Origin: Dastarcus helophoroides
Lineage: Eukaryota > Arthropoda > Insecta > Coleoptera > Bothrideridae
DNA length: 64,000 bases
Direction: 5' to 3'
Assembly: GCA_028583605.1 (NCBI GenBank)
Contig: CM053331.1
Span: forward strand, 32,528,411-32,592,410
Shown: positions 1 to 10,770 of the stretch, one piece after another
Numbering within the stretch: the stretch's first letter is position 1
Layout: every line of letters starts with the position of its first letter
Translations under genes and position numbers: made by a program
The notes under the pieces: generated by a model
Databases searched by the model: none
Told to the model about the DNA's origin: nothing
Seen by the model: the letters and a program-made list of their open reading frames with translations, nothing else

Positions 1-1374
1 TATACATAAGAGTGTTAATAGCAGGAAGCACCATAAGTAATGGTACATAGAGCAGATTTTCCGTATAAAAATAACGTGATTTAGCCACATTTACCTTATA
101 CCAAAAGTTGATATTAACAGAGATAGAGGGTGTCAAAGTTGAAAAAAAAATTGTGATTTTTTCGCATAACTGATTTTACTATGAACAAAAAATTTGGCAT
201 AGGGGAGTTTCTTTGGTCAAGAAATTCTAATTTGCTAACAGATTGCCAGTAACTCATAGGGGGTGCCACCTGCGCTACCTTGTATTATTTTAAAGCATCA
301 TAACTTTTTTGTGCCTTTATGCAGACTTATTTTAAATAGATATTTTTATTAACCTACATTTTCTACGTAAAAAAGGTATACTTTCCAAATGTTGATACAA
401 ACAACCGTTTTCAAGATCTTTGCCTTCAAAGTTTGCAGCACGTTTATTTTAAGTTATGTAAATGTGAATTTTTTGCAGTAGGTTCCAAAATAAAAGTAAT
501 AAAACTGACTCTAAAATGGTTTTTATCAAATATTACTCTACTGACATTATTATTACACGAAGCAAATATAAATAAAATATCAAAACAAAATTTATTTTCA
601 AAAATAAGTATGTGGGGAATGGCTTTTTTCATGTAAAAGGATTGTAAACAATTAAAAATCTGGCTGTCTTTTATTGAAATTCATCTTTAAATATCTGCTT
701 TGACCACACAGATTATTAAAATTTTCTTGTAAAACTCAGTCATCATATCTCGCATCTCTGTGTTAGAAAATAAATTACGTCCTAATTTTTTGAATTTTCT
801 TTATTAAGATTTTCAAAATTTAGATAAAAATATTATCAGCAAAGTAATATTTGACATAAATAACTTTCAAAGCTGTCTGATGATTACTTTTTTTCAAGTC
901 TACTTCGAAAATTTAACATCCTGGTAATTTAAAACCAAGACACGTCAAGCTTTAAAGGCAAATATCTTGGAAACAGTTGCTGGAATCAACGTTTAGAAAG
1001 TACACCCTTTTTACGTAAAAAATATAGGGAAATAAAATAACCCATTTAAAATAATATACGTGGGTGCACAAAAAAGTTATGATGTTTTAGAGTTATGCAG
1101 AATAGCGCAGGTAGCGCCCCATATCAGCTGTTAATAATATGTTAGCTAATTAAAGTTTGTTGACTTAAGAAACCCCCTTGTTCCAAATGTTGTACTTATA
1201 TTACAATTCATTTCATAGTTATACAGAAAAATCAAAATTTTTTTTCAACTTTGATACCCTGTATCTCTGTTAATATCAATTTTGGTATAAGGTAAATGTA
1301 CCTACATCACATTATTTTTATTCGAAAAATCCACCATTGCTCTGTGTACCATTACTTATGGCGACCCTGTATAT
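1..1374. repeat. Giant imperfect palindrome (foldback element)
   Basis: The left half read forward matches the right half read in reverse complement almost to the centre near 690. Paired landmarks are CCATAAGTAATGG at about 32-44 with CCATTACTTATGG at about 1348-1360, GTGCCACCTGCGCTACC near 263 with the reversed form near 1110, and the TTACGTAAA blocks near 365 and 1012. The arms are diverged by substitutions and short indels and the centre is the least conserved part. The right end reads, in reverse, TATACAGGGTCGCC, like the TACAGGGTG ends seen again near 59.7 and 60.0 kb. The left edge lies at or before the window start. The two small overlapping ORFs in the centre are not supported as genes. 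Confidence 0.85.
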
Positions 1375-1466
1375 GATCCATGAAAATATATCTGACCCAA
1401 AGGCCTCTTTAATACTCAAACTTTGGTTGATTTTTATCCGCGGTCAAAAAAGGTTGTCGACCCCTG
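1375..1466. mobile_element. Terminal end of a hAT-like transposon
   Basis: The segment ends AAAGGTTGTCGACCCCTG, whose reverse complement begins CAGGGGTCGACAACC, a terminus typical of hAT-superfamily DNA transposons. The opposite terminus is not visible upstream, so the element is truncated, interrupted by the foldback repeat, or extends beyond position 1. No transposase coding is visible. Confidence 0.5.
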
Positions 1467-1559
1467 ATTTAGACTAATATTATAAAGAGACAACTTCTGA
1501 TCGACTGAAAAACTTCTAAATATTGTTTTATAAGCTAAAGATAAAATCTTCGAACGCAA

Positions 1560-2170
1560 TTTTGGCTCCATTAGACAAAATTTTGAGAGGTTGAAAGGTC
1601 GAAAAAAAAGAAAATTTAAAACTTCGAGAAAGTTAAAGTTTTAAAAAAAAAAGCAAGATTTTTAAAAAGTTAAAAATTATGAAACCAAGCCAAAACTTTA
1701 TAAAGGGCTCAAACTTAAAAAAAAAAACGAAATATTAAATTTTTTTTAGAAATTTAGACCAACGGTCGAAATTTAGAACAAAGGTCGAAATTTTCAAAAA
1801 AAAGATAGCTTTCAAAAAAGGTCTTAATTTTGGAAAACAATCGAACATTTGAAAAATTGAAATTTTCGATAAAAGTGAAAATTACGAAAGAGAACAAAAT
1901 ATTCGAAGTTGACATTTTGAAAAACTAAAAAATTGCAAAAAAAAACTTACCAAGAAAAATGTTTCAAAATTTGAAGAGAAATATGACACTGAAGAAAAAT
2001 CGAAGTTTTGAAAAAAATAATAAAAAATTATTGAGAAAAAGACATAATTCTAAATAAATATTTGGAAGATACATTACTTAATTTTTTAAAAATTCATAAA
2101 AGGTGAATATTTTAATAAGGTGAAATGTTTCCAAAAAAGTAAAATTTTTTAAAAGTCAAAATCCACAAGT
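1560..2170. repeat. Degenerate A-rich GTCGAAATTT satellite block
   Basis: Irregular repeats of GTCGAAATTT, TTGAAAAA and related words on an A-rich strand, without coding signal. It is an old, decayed block of the same low-complexity family that recurs through most of the window and is best preserved at 53.9-56.6 kb. Confidence 0.75.
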
Positions 2171-2918
2171 TTCTAATGCCTGTGATGATTCAAAAGCGAT
2201 TGGTTTATAATTTAAGAAAAGAGTAGGTATTAACGACTAAATTTTAGGCACTCAAAATGTGATATTTAATGCAGCATGATGAGTAAAACACAAACGCATC
2301 CCTCATTCACCCATCAGAGCACATATTTCACTGCCACATTAAATGTAGAATCGTTAAACACCAGTTTGTCGACATAAACCATCATAAATCAACATTCCGG
2401 TAATCTTAGTGGATCGGGAACTAAGGCCGAAGCACTGATAAGCTATTTGAATTCAGATTTGTCTTAATTCGAAGCTCCAGGAATAATGGTAATATATTCA
2501 GTGCTTCAGCTTCATCCCTCAAGACAAATATTGTTAATTTCAGGTTGGATATTTCATTCACAAACAGGAAGGAATTATATTGACAGTGCTTAATATTGCG
2601 AACACGATGGGAATCCTAACTTATTAACTTGTATGGATTAGTTTTAGGTATAATCAAAAAGATGGATTTATCTGCACCGAATTGGACTTATATCATCAGT
2701 TATGTACCACGTACTAAATTTTCAGAAAGTAACGTATCTGATAAAAAAATTGGACTTTTACGACCAAATTGCTTTACAAAAATTCTGCCATATTTTTTTA
2801 TTAATTTATCCTAATCATTTTTCTTATTATCATCAATTTTAATAAAAATCTATTAAGAAAAAAGTTAAGTCAACCACTCCAGGTCTTGCAAGGCTTTCAT
2901 ACAGAGTTACCATGCACT
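2171..2918. other. Unique AT-rich stretch, no gene seen
   Basis: Non-repetitive sequence between the first A-rich block and the hAT element starting at 2927. A 61-codon open frame at 2629-2814 has no recognisable domain. I see no RNA gene or splice-bounded exon here; it is probably intronic or intergenic. Confidence 0.5.
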
Positions 2919-3390
2919 TTCTGCAGCAGGGGCGGCCTTTGGGGGTGGCAAGCAGGGCAACCGCCCGGGGCCTCGCTCTTGTAAGGGGCCTCGCGCACTC
3001 GCTCAATAGTACAAATTCTAATGTTCATTTGAATTTCGAGCCTTAACTGCGCATTATAAAACTGGACTCGCTGCTCCCTTGCGTGGTAGTTATCGCGCTG
3101 ATATCTGTCTCATTCGCTCCAATGAATGTTCCTTTCCTTCTCTTTCACATTGCCCAAATTTCGTACCAGTACCACAAGTGCTGCCAACTGCAAGGGCTAA
3201 ACAAAATCTAATAGTACTCCATTTTCTACGTGTTTACGGTTCGGGGAATTCCCGTGTTTCATTTCAGCTGTCAACTGTCGTCGGATTATGCTTTTATATT
3301 AGAGCAGTCATCATTTCTAAATCCCTGAGCCTTTTAAGACATTAATGCACCTTAGTTATTATGATTAATAGTTTATTTTTCTGTTTAAAA

Positions 3391-3470
3391 ATTGAAGGAC
3401 AAAACTTGTCCCCTGAAGCCAAGAAGGATTTTTTTGAAGATACCCAAGGACCGGTCCTTTCCACCAAAAA
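3391..3470. repeat. Copy of a dispersed TTGTCCCCTGAA/GACCGGTCC repeat
   Basis: The words ACTTGTCCCCTGAAGCCAAG and GGACCGGTCC match sequences near 33.1-33.26 kb and 45.58-45.65 kb, where they sit beside the GATGATAGC hairpin motif. Here the motif itself is absent, so this is a partial copy inside the hAT element. Confidence 0.55.
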
Positions 3471-3619
3471 AAATCTTTGAGTTTATTAATTTTTCTTAGT
3501 TTCCAATAAACAATTTTAAAAGTCCAAATATATTTATTTATGACTTTGCATTTCTAGTCAAGCATCATCATTGAAATTTATAAGCGTAGGCAGGATTTAG
3601 TTCAGGGAGGGACAAGAAT

Positions 3620-6060
3620 CATTTTGAAAAATTGATAAAAAAAGAAAACCGGAAAACGTTCCGAGTATATGTATATCTTCATTTAACAGCATGAACTGAG
3701 TAATCGAATTTTCAGATTAACTTAGAAAACAGTCAGAAAATTGAATCTAAAATAAAAACCGATCCTTTCGGAAAACTTTAAAAACTATCTAAATTTCGAA
3801 GATTTCAAAAAATACCGTCGAAATGTCGAGAAAAAGGTTGAAACCTCTTAAAGAAAAGTGAACATTTTCAAGAGAAATTTAAATTTTGAAAGAGACGAGA
3901 AAAACGAATTTTGGGAAAAAAATGGAATGTTTAGAAATTCGTGTTTAAAATAAAATTCTAACCTTTCGAAAAATCTCAAAAATTGTTGAAAATTCGAAAA
4001 AATTATATTTTTAAAGGTGGAATTTTGTAAAAAAAAGATGTAATTTTCAAAAAAAGTTGGAACTTTGGGAAAAATTTTTCACTGTAAACGGAAATTTTCA
4101 GAAACATAAAACATCCCTATTTCTAGTACGAGTCAAAATTTCCAGAATAAGACAACTTTTGAGAAACATGAAATTTTCGGAAAATTAAATTTGAAAAAAA
4201 ATCAGAAGGAAAACGAATATTAAAAAAATGAAAATTCAATTTTGAGGGAAAAATGTAGAATTAAGTCATAATTTCCAAAGTGACCAATTTTTTTGAAAAA
4301 ACCCTATTTTGGGAAAGGATTTCTTAGAAAACCGGAATTGAATAAAAACCCAACCTTTCAGAAGAACTCGAAATTTCTAAATATGCCAAAATATTTCCAA
4401 AGACCAAATGTTGTGAAAAAATTTGCAATTTCCAAAAACGCTTTTCTCGAAATGTTTACTTTTTTATTCCAATTTTGACATAATATTTAAATTTCAATAA
4501 AGATATTGAACGTACAAGAAATCTTTTTCTCTAAATTACCCAAAAATATTTTTGGCAACATTTTAATTTTTGATAATATGTCGACCTAATTTAGAGAAAA
4601 CAGATGTATTTCGAGAAAACTGAAATTTAAAGGAAAAGCCAATTTCGAGGAAAAAGTCCAGAAAGTTCCAGAAACTAAAACATGGCATTTTGAAATAAAA
4701 GTCAATATTTCGAAAATAAGGTGAAATATGAAGATGAAATTTCTAGTCAAATTTAAAAAAGTCAAAATTTAAAGAAAAGACAAATATTCAGAAAAGTGGC
4801 CTAATTTTGACAGAAAAAATGATTTCCGAAAGAAGAGCCCGAAAGTGGAATTTTGAGAATAAAGTCGAAATTTCTGAAAAGACGAAATTAAACTAATTTT
4901 AAGAGAAATTCAAAACTTTTAGCAAAGTTGAATATCGAATTTTGATATAAAAATATCGGGAAAAAAGTATATTTTAAGAAACCTGCTAAAAGTTCTGAAA
5001 AATCAAATTCCAAATGATCAAAATCTTCAGAAAAATCCGATGTTAATAAAAATAAAGGAATTAAAAAAACGAAATCTCTGAAAAGCAGTCGACATTTCTA
5101 GAAAAACTACCAACTGAAGTATCAAAGGCCGAAATTTTCCAGAAAAAATTCAAACCTAAAGAAAAAGTGCAACTTTGAGAATAGCCGTCCGTTTGTGGAA
5201 AAAACGAGTCTTGAAAAAAAAGTCCAAATTTTAAGAAAAGTACGAATTTCCATAAAAAATATTCAGTTTTCCGGAAACATACAGGATGAGATTTCAGGAT
5301 AATTTTAAATTTGCGAACAAAAGGCGGCTTTTGAGAAAAATATCAAAGTTTCGATTTTTCTAAATTTGTTTTTTTTTGGAAATTTCGATTTTTTTCCCTT
5401 GAAAAACAAAAAAAAGGTTGAAATTTTGAGAAAAAAGGCAAAATTTAGTAAACACTCGAAATTCTTCAGAGAGAGTCAAATTTTGTCGAAATTTTGGAAA
5501 AAGGACAAATTTTGAGAAAAATGTAATTTCTAGATTTTTCTCTTGAGCGCTTGAATCAGAAGCAGACATGCGCCCTGTTTTGTCCTACCCTGAGTCAGAA
5601 AATGTCCAATATTGAAATAATCTTCGAAATTTTGAGAAACAAGTTGTATTTCTCCATTCCAGGGGAAATTCTCTCGGAATTTTTGTCTTTTTACAAAATT
5701 TCTAAAAAAGCCATTATAAAAATGTCCAGATAAATATTGTTATCAAAAAATTGATCAAGTTTTAAACAAAAGGGTGAATCTTGATAAAAAAAGTCGAAAT
5801 TTTCAGAAAATCAAAATTTAAAGAGAAGTCGAAGTTTCCGGAAAAAACTAATTTTGAGAAATGATAGAATTTCGAAAAATGAAACGATGAATTTTGAGAT
5901 AAAAATTTGAAGTTGGATTTTGATAAAATAAATCGAATTATAGGAATACATTTGAAATTTCCAAAGAAATTTATGAAAAAAGACGAATTTCGTGAAATAA
6001 GTCGAAATTTCGAGAAAATATCAATAGCTTAAAGAAGGACGACTTTTGTCAAATGGAAAT
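3620..6060. repeat. A-rich GTCGAAATTT satellite inside the hAT element
   Basis: Continuous degenerate repeats such as GTCGAAATTT, TTTTGAGAAAAA and TTCCAGAAAAA on the + strand. The block lies inside the boundaries of the 2927-6244 hAT copy. The segment 5545-5650 is closely similar to 32030-32100 (shared GAAAATGTCCAATATTGA and TTCGAAATTTTGAGAAACAA), suggesting a sibling copy there. Open frames in this block are low-complexity shadows. Confidence 0.8.
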
Positions 6061-6249
6061 TTTTTAGAGAAAGTCTCCTTAGTTCAATATAAATTTTCCT
6101 CAACCACACTAGCTGAGGGGGGGGGAGCAAGAGCCCTACTCTGCCCTATTCTGACTACGTCTATGTTAAAACTAATTCCACAAAGACGAGGGCCTCTTAA
6201 AGATCTACTCGCCCAGAGCTTCACAGTGGCTAAGGCCGCCCCTGTTCTG

Positions 6250-6683
6250 CAGGACCGGTTCTAGAGTTTTGAGCACCCCAGGTAAAACAAAATTTGGCGC
6301 CCTTTCATTCAAGAATATAACGTTTGCTGAAAATTAAAAAAAAAGTAGTAAAAAAAGGCAACTAATCAAAATTACACAGTAAAGAACCGTGGACAAAATT
6401 TATTTATTTAAAAAATAATACAATAGTTATTTACTTACAAGTGATGCTATTCCTATTACATACGAGTGACATACAAAATTTGTGTAATGCTATTTGTCAA
6501 AAATTAATATTATTAAAGTAAAACAATTTATTGTTTGCTAAAAAATTGATGTCTCATAAAAAATGATCAATTTTAATTTATAAAATCTAAAAAATAATGA
6601 ATGTAAAAATATATTTTATTTTTATATTGGCATTCCTCAAAATTTGGTGCCCCGGGTCTTGCCCGCTCCTTTATCCGGCGCTG
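6250..6683. mobile_element. Short non-autonomous hAT-like element
   Basis: The left end reads CAGGACCGGTTCTAGAG and the right end, reversed, CAGCGCCGGATAAAGGAG. Both are followed by GCACC/GGCACC-type subterminal sequence, and the right half contains GCCCCGGGTCTTGCCC. This layout is usual for hAT elements beginning CAGGGCCGGATTAAGG. The flanks CTGTTCTG and ACTTTCTG share 5 of 8 bases, a decayed target duplication at best. It abuts the end of the larger hAT element and overlaps its target duplication. There is no coding capacity. Confidence 0.65.
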
Positions 6684-6722
6684 ACTTTCTGCTTTGGCAC
6701 TCTTCATAACTATTAAACTAAA

Positions 6723-6807
6723 TTAACAATAAATACAACAAGAAACGTCGTATTAATTGTTAATACATCGTGCAATTTTTTATATTTCTTGTTGTATTTA
6801 TTGTTAA
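6723..6807. repeat. 23-bp perfect inverted repeat (hairpin)
   Basis: TTAACAATAAATACAACAAG AAA at 6723-6745 is the exact reverse complement of 6785-6807, with a spacer of 39 bases that itself contains TATTAATTGTTAATA. It is either a tiny foldback element or the ends of a short MITE. No flanking duplication was recognised. Confidence 0.7.
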
Positions 6808-7009
6808 CACAGTTTAAACGTTATAAACATTGAAAAATTCCATATAGTATATAGTAAGGGTTTGAAATGTCAAGTGGTGTTTTTTTTAAGTGTTTCGCCC
6901 CTTGTTACTGAATTACTAAGCTCAAGATAGTCTTGTTTTTATTCCAGTCTTTGCAGCTGTATGATTTTGTGAAATAATCTCAGCTACTTATTTAATTGAG
7001 AAGAATTTT

Positions 7010-8030
7010 TTGGAAATTTCCAATTTTATTTTTTTCTGGGGATTTCGATATTTTCTTAAAACACGTCTTTTTTTAGAATTTACTCTTTAAGTTTGAGGTG
7101 AAGTTTTCTACTTTTTTTTTGAAATATCTACCTTTCTCTCAAAATTTCGCCTTTCCTCTGAAAATTCGTCTCTATTTTTACAGCTTTTTTTTTAATTTTT
7201 GAAAATTTTAATGCTTCTTAGGTTTGTTTTCTAAAAAATTATGACTCAATTCTCAAATTTGGCCTTTGCCTCATAATTTGGAATTTTTCCTCAAAATTTA
7301 AAATGTTATGTTTCTGCTAGTGTCGGTTTTGTTCCCGAAATTCGTCATTTCTTTTTATTTTGGTTAGAATATCGACTTTTTCGACATTTGTTTTCTTTTT
7401 GGTTTTGAAATTTCCACTTTAATTTTTAAAACTCAGATCTATTTTTCCAAAATTCAACTTTTACTAACAAATTATAAATTTTTTAAGGTATTTAAATAAA
7501 GAAAGCTGGAAAAGGACTTGTCTAAGGAATCGTATTTGGAAAAGTACTGCGAAAGACAAATTTTGAAAAAAAACCTTGAAATTCGAACTTTCAAAAAATG
7601 AATTTTTAAGAAAATTGGTAAATTTTAAAAGACCGAATTTTTAAAATAACCTTGAAACTTGGGGAACATTGTCGAATTTTAGAAAACGTCCAGATTTTTT
7701 AAAAATAAAGTCATATTTAAAAATAAAATGAATTTTACTGAATAAAATTTTAAAAAATAAACAAATGAAGAAATCTGTAAAAAAAAAAATCGATTATTGT
7801 AAAAAAAAGTCAAAATGTTAAAAGCATCTTTGAAATTTTCTTGCATTTCCCACAAAAAGACGAGATAAAAAACCTAAAATCTAAAAAGTAGAAAAAGGAA
7901 CCGAATTTGGTGAAAAATTGTACAACTTTGAAAGAAAAGACAAATTTTGCAAGTAAACTGAAGCTTTGAGAAATTTGTTTTACTTAATTTTCAAAAGCAA
8001 GACAAATTTTAAGAAAAAAAAAATTATAAT
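7010..8030. repeat. Decayed satellite block, T-rich then A-rich
   Basis: From 7010 to about 7450 the GTCGAAATTT family is on the opposite strand (AATTTCGAC-like, T-rich); from about 7500 it is A-rich. The same strand switch occurs inside the hAT elements at 18.3-25.7 kb. Confidence 0.65.
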
Positions 8031-8300
8031 ATAACAAATTTCAAGATATTTCAAAAAAAATCTTTTCCCAACCTTTCAGAGGTTTCTCTCAGTTGAGGAG
8101 AAGTACAAATAAATGAGGGCGGCGACTAACATCCACCCCCCATTTAACCACCACCACCCGCAGTTTTTTTTATATATTTTTATTTCATTTTGCCCCCCAC
8201 ATGTTTTTCATTTTTAATTTGCCCCCCTCATTTTTTAATTTGCCTCTCGACATTTTTTTCATTTTTTAATTTGCCCCCTCCATCTCCCCCCAATTTTCTG
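8031..8300. repeat. Pyrimidine-rich segment, copy 1 of a local duplication
   Basis: AATATAACAAATTTCAAGAT, then TTTCTCTCAGTTGAGGA, then GGCGACTAACATCCAC, then runs of C alternating with CATTTTT. The same order of words recurs at 10420-10770. The C-runs recur every 25-35 bp. No coding is supported. Confidence 0.75.
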
Positions 8301-8379
8301 AGAAATATGAAGTAACTGAAGACAAAAAAAAACACAAAAAAGTTGAAATTTGTGGAAAAGTTTGTATTCGGAATCACTA

Positions 8380-8588
8380 AAGCACTGAACTAAACACTGT
8401 GGCTTGTGATTAAGTCCAAAGAAGGTTTCACCCCTTTAACACATCGGCAATTAAATAAATAATTACGCGATACGTATTTCGCCAGCAGAACTGGCATTTT
8501 CAAGCGCACTAATCTAAAAAGATTAGCAAAAGATGCATCGACGTCATCTGCATTGAGATTCAAATCGATACTGGCGGTCTTTTGCTTT
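8380..8588. other. Unique segment with Penelope/hammerhead-like tail motif
   Basis: GC-richer than its surroundings. Read on the minus strand it contains CTTGAAAATGCCAG, then CTGGCGAAATACGT, i.e. a short stem (GCCAG/CTGGC) followed by GAAA. This resembles the hairpin-GAAA tail motifs of Penelope-like retroelements, but it does not match the hammerhead core CUGANGA. It runs directly into the palindrome at 8589. Confidence 0.35.
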
Positions 8589-8744
8589 CTTGATAGCTCC
8601 GATAAATGAAACGCGTTTTATGTAAACTTAACGACGTTTATTGAGTGAACTGACATCGCCGAGATCTGGTCGGCGATGTCAGTTCACTTAATAAAAGTCG
8701 TTAAGTTTTCGTAAAAACGCGTTTCATTTATCGGAGCTATCAAG
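8589..8744. repeat. Long hairpin, about 74-bp arms
   Basis: The left arm (8589-8662) begins CTTGATAGCTCCGATAAATG and ends GACATCGCCGA. After a 7-base loop (GATCTGG, 8663-8669) the right arm runs from TCGGCGATGTC to CATTTATCGGAGCTATCAAG. Only a few mismatches or indels interrupt the pairing. It is a well-preserved inverted duplication, much younger than the satellite around it, and could form a very stable hairpin in DNA or RNA. Confidence 0.9.
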
Positions 8745-10065
8745 ACCTGATAGTGATCCCGAACAGTTTGGAAATTTTGAGAAAAAGATCGAAATTTTCC
8801 AAAGAAGGATAAATTTTTAAAAAAAGGCACATTTTGAGAGTAAATTGAAATTTCGAGAATAAAACAAATTTACAAAAGGTAAAATGACACTTAAAAAAAA
8901 CTCAATGACAAAAAGTCAAAGTTCTGAAAAATATCAAGAAAACGGAAAAAAGTGAATATAAAAAAGTGGAAATTCACACAAAAATTTCGAAACTTTGAAA
9001 AAAATGTCGAAATTTCCCAGAAACACGTAAATTTAAAAAAAAATTGCAATTTTCAAAATAAACTGAAATGTTGGGAATAAAACCAATAAGGATAACTAAT
9101 AAAACAACAACAAAATCAAAATTCTGAGAATAAGAAACCTGAAAAAAATTAAATATTAAAGTCGTCATTCGCAGAAAAATTTCGACATTTCAAAAAAAAA
9201 TCCAGAGAAAGTTTTTTTATAAAAAGAAGTCGAATTTGGTAAATAAATTTTTCTGAACAAATTTAAAGAAAAATGAAATTTAAAAAGGCGAAATACGCGT
9301 AAATATTTCGAAATTTAAAAAAAAAGTCGAAATTTTGGAAACAAAGTTACATATTTATACAAAAGAGCAAATTTTGAGAAAAGAATGTTTTAACAAAAAA
9401 AATCTGAAAAAATAAATAGAAAAAAGTTGAAATTCATGGAAAAATTTTGGGAGAAAGGTTAAAATGTTCCAGAGAAGGTTAAATTTTTATTAAAAGAGGT
9501 CGAATTTTGGGCAACTTAAAATGACAGCTTACAAAATGATAAAGGCCGAAATTTCGGGAAAGGAGAACCTAAAAAAATTAAATATAGAAAAAAATTAAAA
9601 TTCCCAGAAAAAGTTGGAAATTTCAAGAAAAGAAAGAAATATCCAGGAGAAGATTTTTATTAAGAAAAAAGCGAACTTTAAGAATAAATTTGAATTCCGA
9701 GAACAAGCCAAATTCAAATAACTTAAAATAGAACTTAAAAAAAATTTAAATTTTGATCAAAATATTAAAAATTTTGAGAAATTTGAAGGAATTTCTAAAA
9801 ATTTTGGAAAAAACTTGAAATTTCGAGAGAAAGTTCAAAATTTCTACAAAAAAGTAAAATATCCTAATTTGTTCAAAAAATCGAAACTTGAGAATAAACT
9901 GTACGGCTTTAAAGGAAAAGACAAATTTTGAAAGAATTCACAATTTTCCAAAAAATGTCGAACTTTAAGAAAGTTAACATTTACCTGATTACAAATTTTA
10001 AGCAAAAAGACTTCAACTTTGAGAATAAATTCAGACTCCCAAAAAAATAGAATGCCGAGAAAAAA

Positions 10066-10093
10066 GATGACATTTTGAAGACAAAATGTCATC
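10066..10093. repeat. 12-bp perfect hairpin
   Basis: GATGACATTTTG (10066-10077) and CAAAATGTCATC (10082-10093) are exact reverse complements around an AAGA loop. A second, longer hairpin follows 34 bases downstream. Confidence 0.75.
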
Positions 10094-10127
10094 ATTTTTT
10101 TTTAATTCTTTCAAAATTTGTTGTTCA

Positions 10128-10211
10128 TCAGAATTCCGAATTTTTTCTCCAAAATTTGAGATCATTTTTTTAAATGATTTCAAATTTTGGAGAAAAAATT
10201 CGGAATTCTGA
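10128..10211. repeat. About 38-bp hairpin
   Basis: The left arm starts TCAGAATTCCGAATTTTTTC and the right arm ends GAAAAAATTCGGAATTCTGA, pairing inward to ATCATTT/AAATGAT around a short T-rich loop. Near-perfect pairing implies recent formation inside the old A-rich block. Confidence 0.85.
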
Positions 10212-10419
10212 TAACAGGACGAAATAGAAAAATTGAAATTTTCGGAAATAATTGAAGTTTTAGAAAAATGATAAAATCACAGCAAACTAAAAATACTCAA
10301 ATTTTCAAGAAAAAAGTGTCAAAAGACAAGTTAAAATTTTCCATATAATGTAAAATTTTAAAAAAAAAGTAAGGTAAACTGGGCAGCTATGGGGGACTGT
10401 TGACAGAACTGAAAACTTA

Positions 10420-10770
10420 AAACTATGATATAACAAATTTCACGATATTAAAAAAAAATTCTTTTTCCAACTTTCAGCGGTTTCTCTCAGTTGAGGAATA
10501 GTACAAATAATTGAGGATGGCGACTAACATCCACTCCCCCCCCCTCCTTTTAACCACCACTACCCCCAATTTTTCTTTTTTATATCTTTTCATTTCAACC
10601 CACCCCCAATTTTTTTTTCATATATTCATTTTGCCCCTCCATTTTTTCATACTTTCATTAGACCCAGAAATTTTCCTTTTTACATATTTTCGTTTTACTC
10701 CCCCTCCCCACAGTTTTTGCCCCCTTCCCGATTTTTGCCCTCCTCCATTTCCTTTCTTATACATTTTCTT
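10420..10770. repeat. Pyrimidine-rich segment, copy 2 of a local duplication
   Basis: Carries the same series of words as 8031-8300 (TTTCTCTCAGTTGAGGA, GGCGACTAACATCCAC, CACCACTACCCC, then C-runs spaced by CATTTT), about 2.4 kb downstream. It has a longer C/T-rich tail. The 99-codon open frame over it is compositional and not supported as a gene. Confidence 0.75.

Larger units (their letters stand above)
2927..6244. mobile_element. Non-autonomous hAT transposon with intact target duplication
   Basis: The left end reads CAGGGGCGGCCTTTGG and the right end is the reverse complement of CAGGGGCGGCCTTAGC, so the terminal inverted repeats share their first 13 bases. The element is flanked by a perfect 8-bp direct repeat TTCTGCAG at 2919-2926 and 6245-6252, the target-duplication length of hAT elements. 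The interior (3.3 kb) has no transposase. About 2.4 kb of it (3620-6060) is the A-rich GTCGAAATTT satellite; the left subterminal part is GC-richer and contains an unrecognised 88-codon frame at 3079-3345. Mobilisation would need a transposase supplied in trans. Boundaries are firm; the subfamily is a guess from the ends (Tip100-like). Confidence 0.9.
8755..10419. repeat. Degenerate A-rich GTCGAAATTT satellite
   Basis: A-rich repeats with GTCGAAATTT, GAGAATAAATTG and CAAATTTT words. One copy of the exact GAAATTTCGAGAA word is present at 8846-8858. Two hairpins interrupt it near 10.1 kb. There is no gene. Confidence 0.75.
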
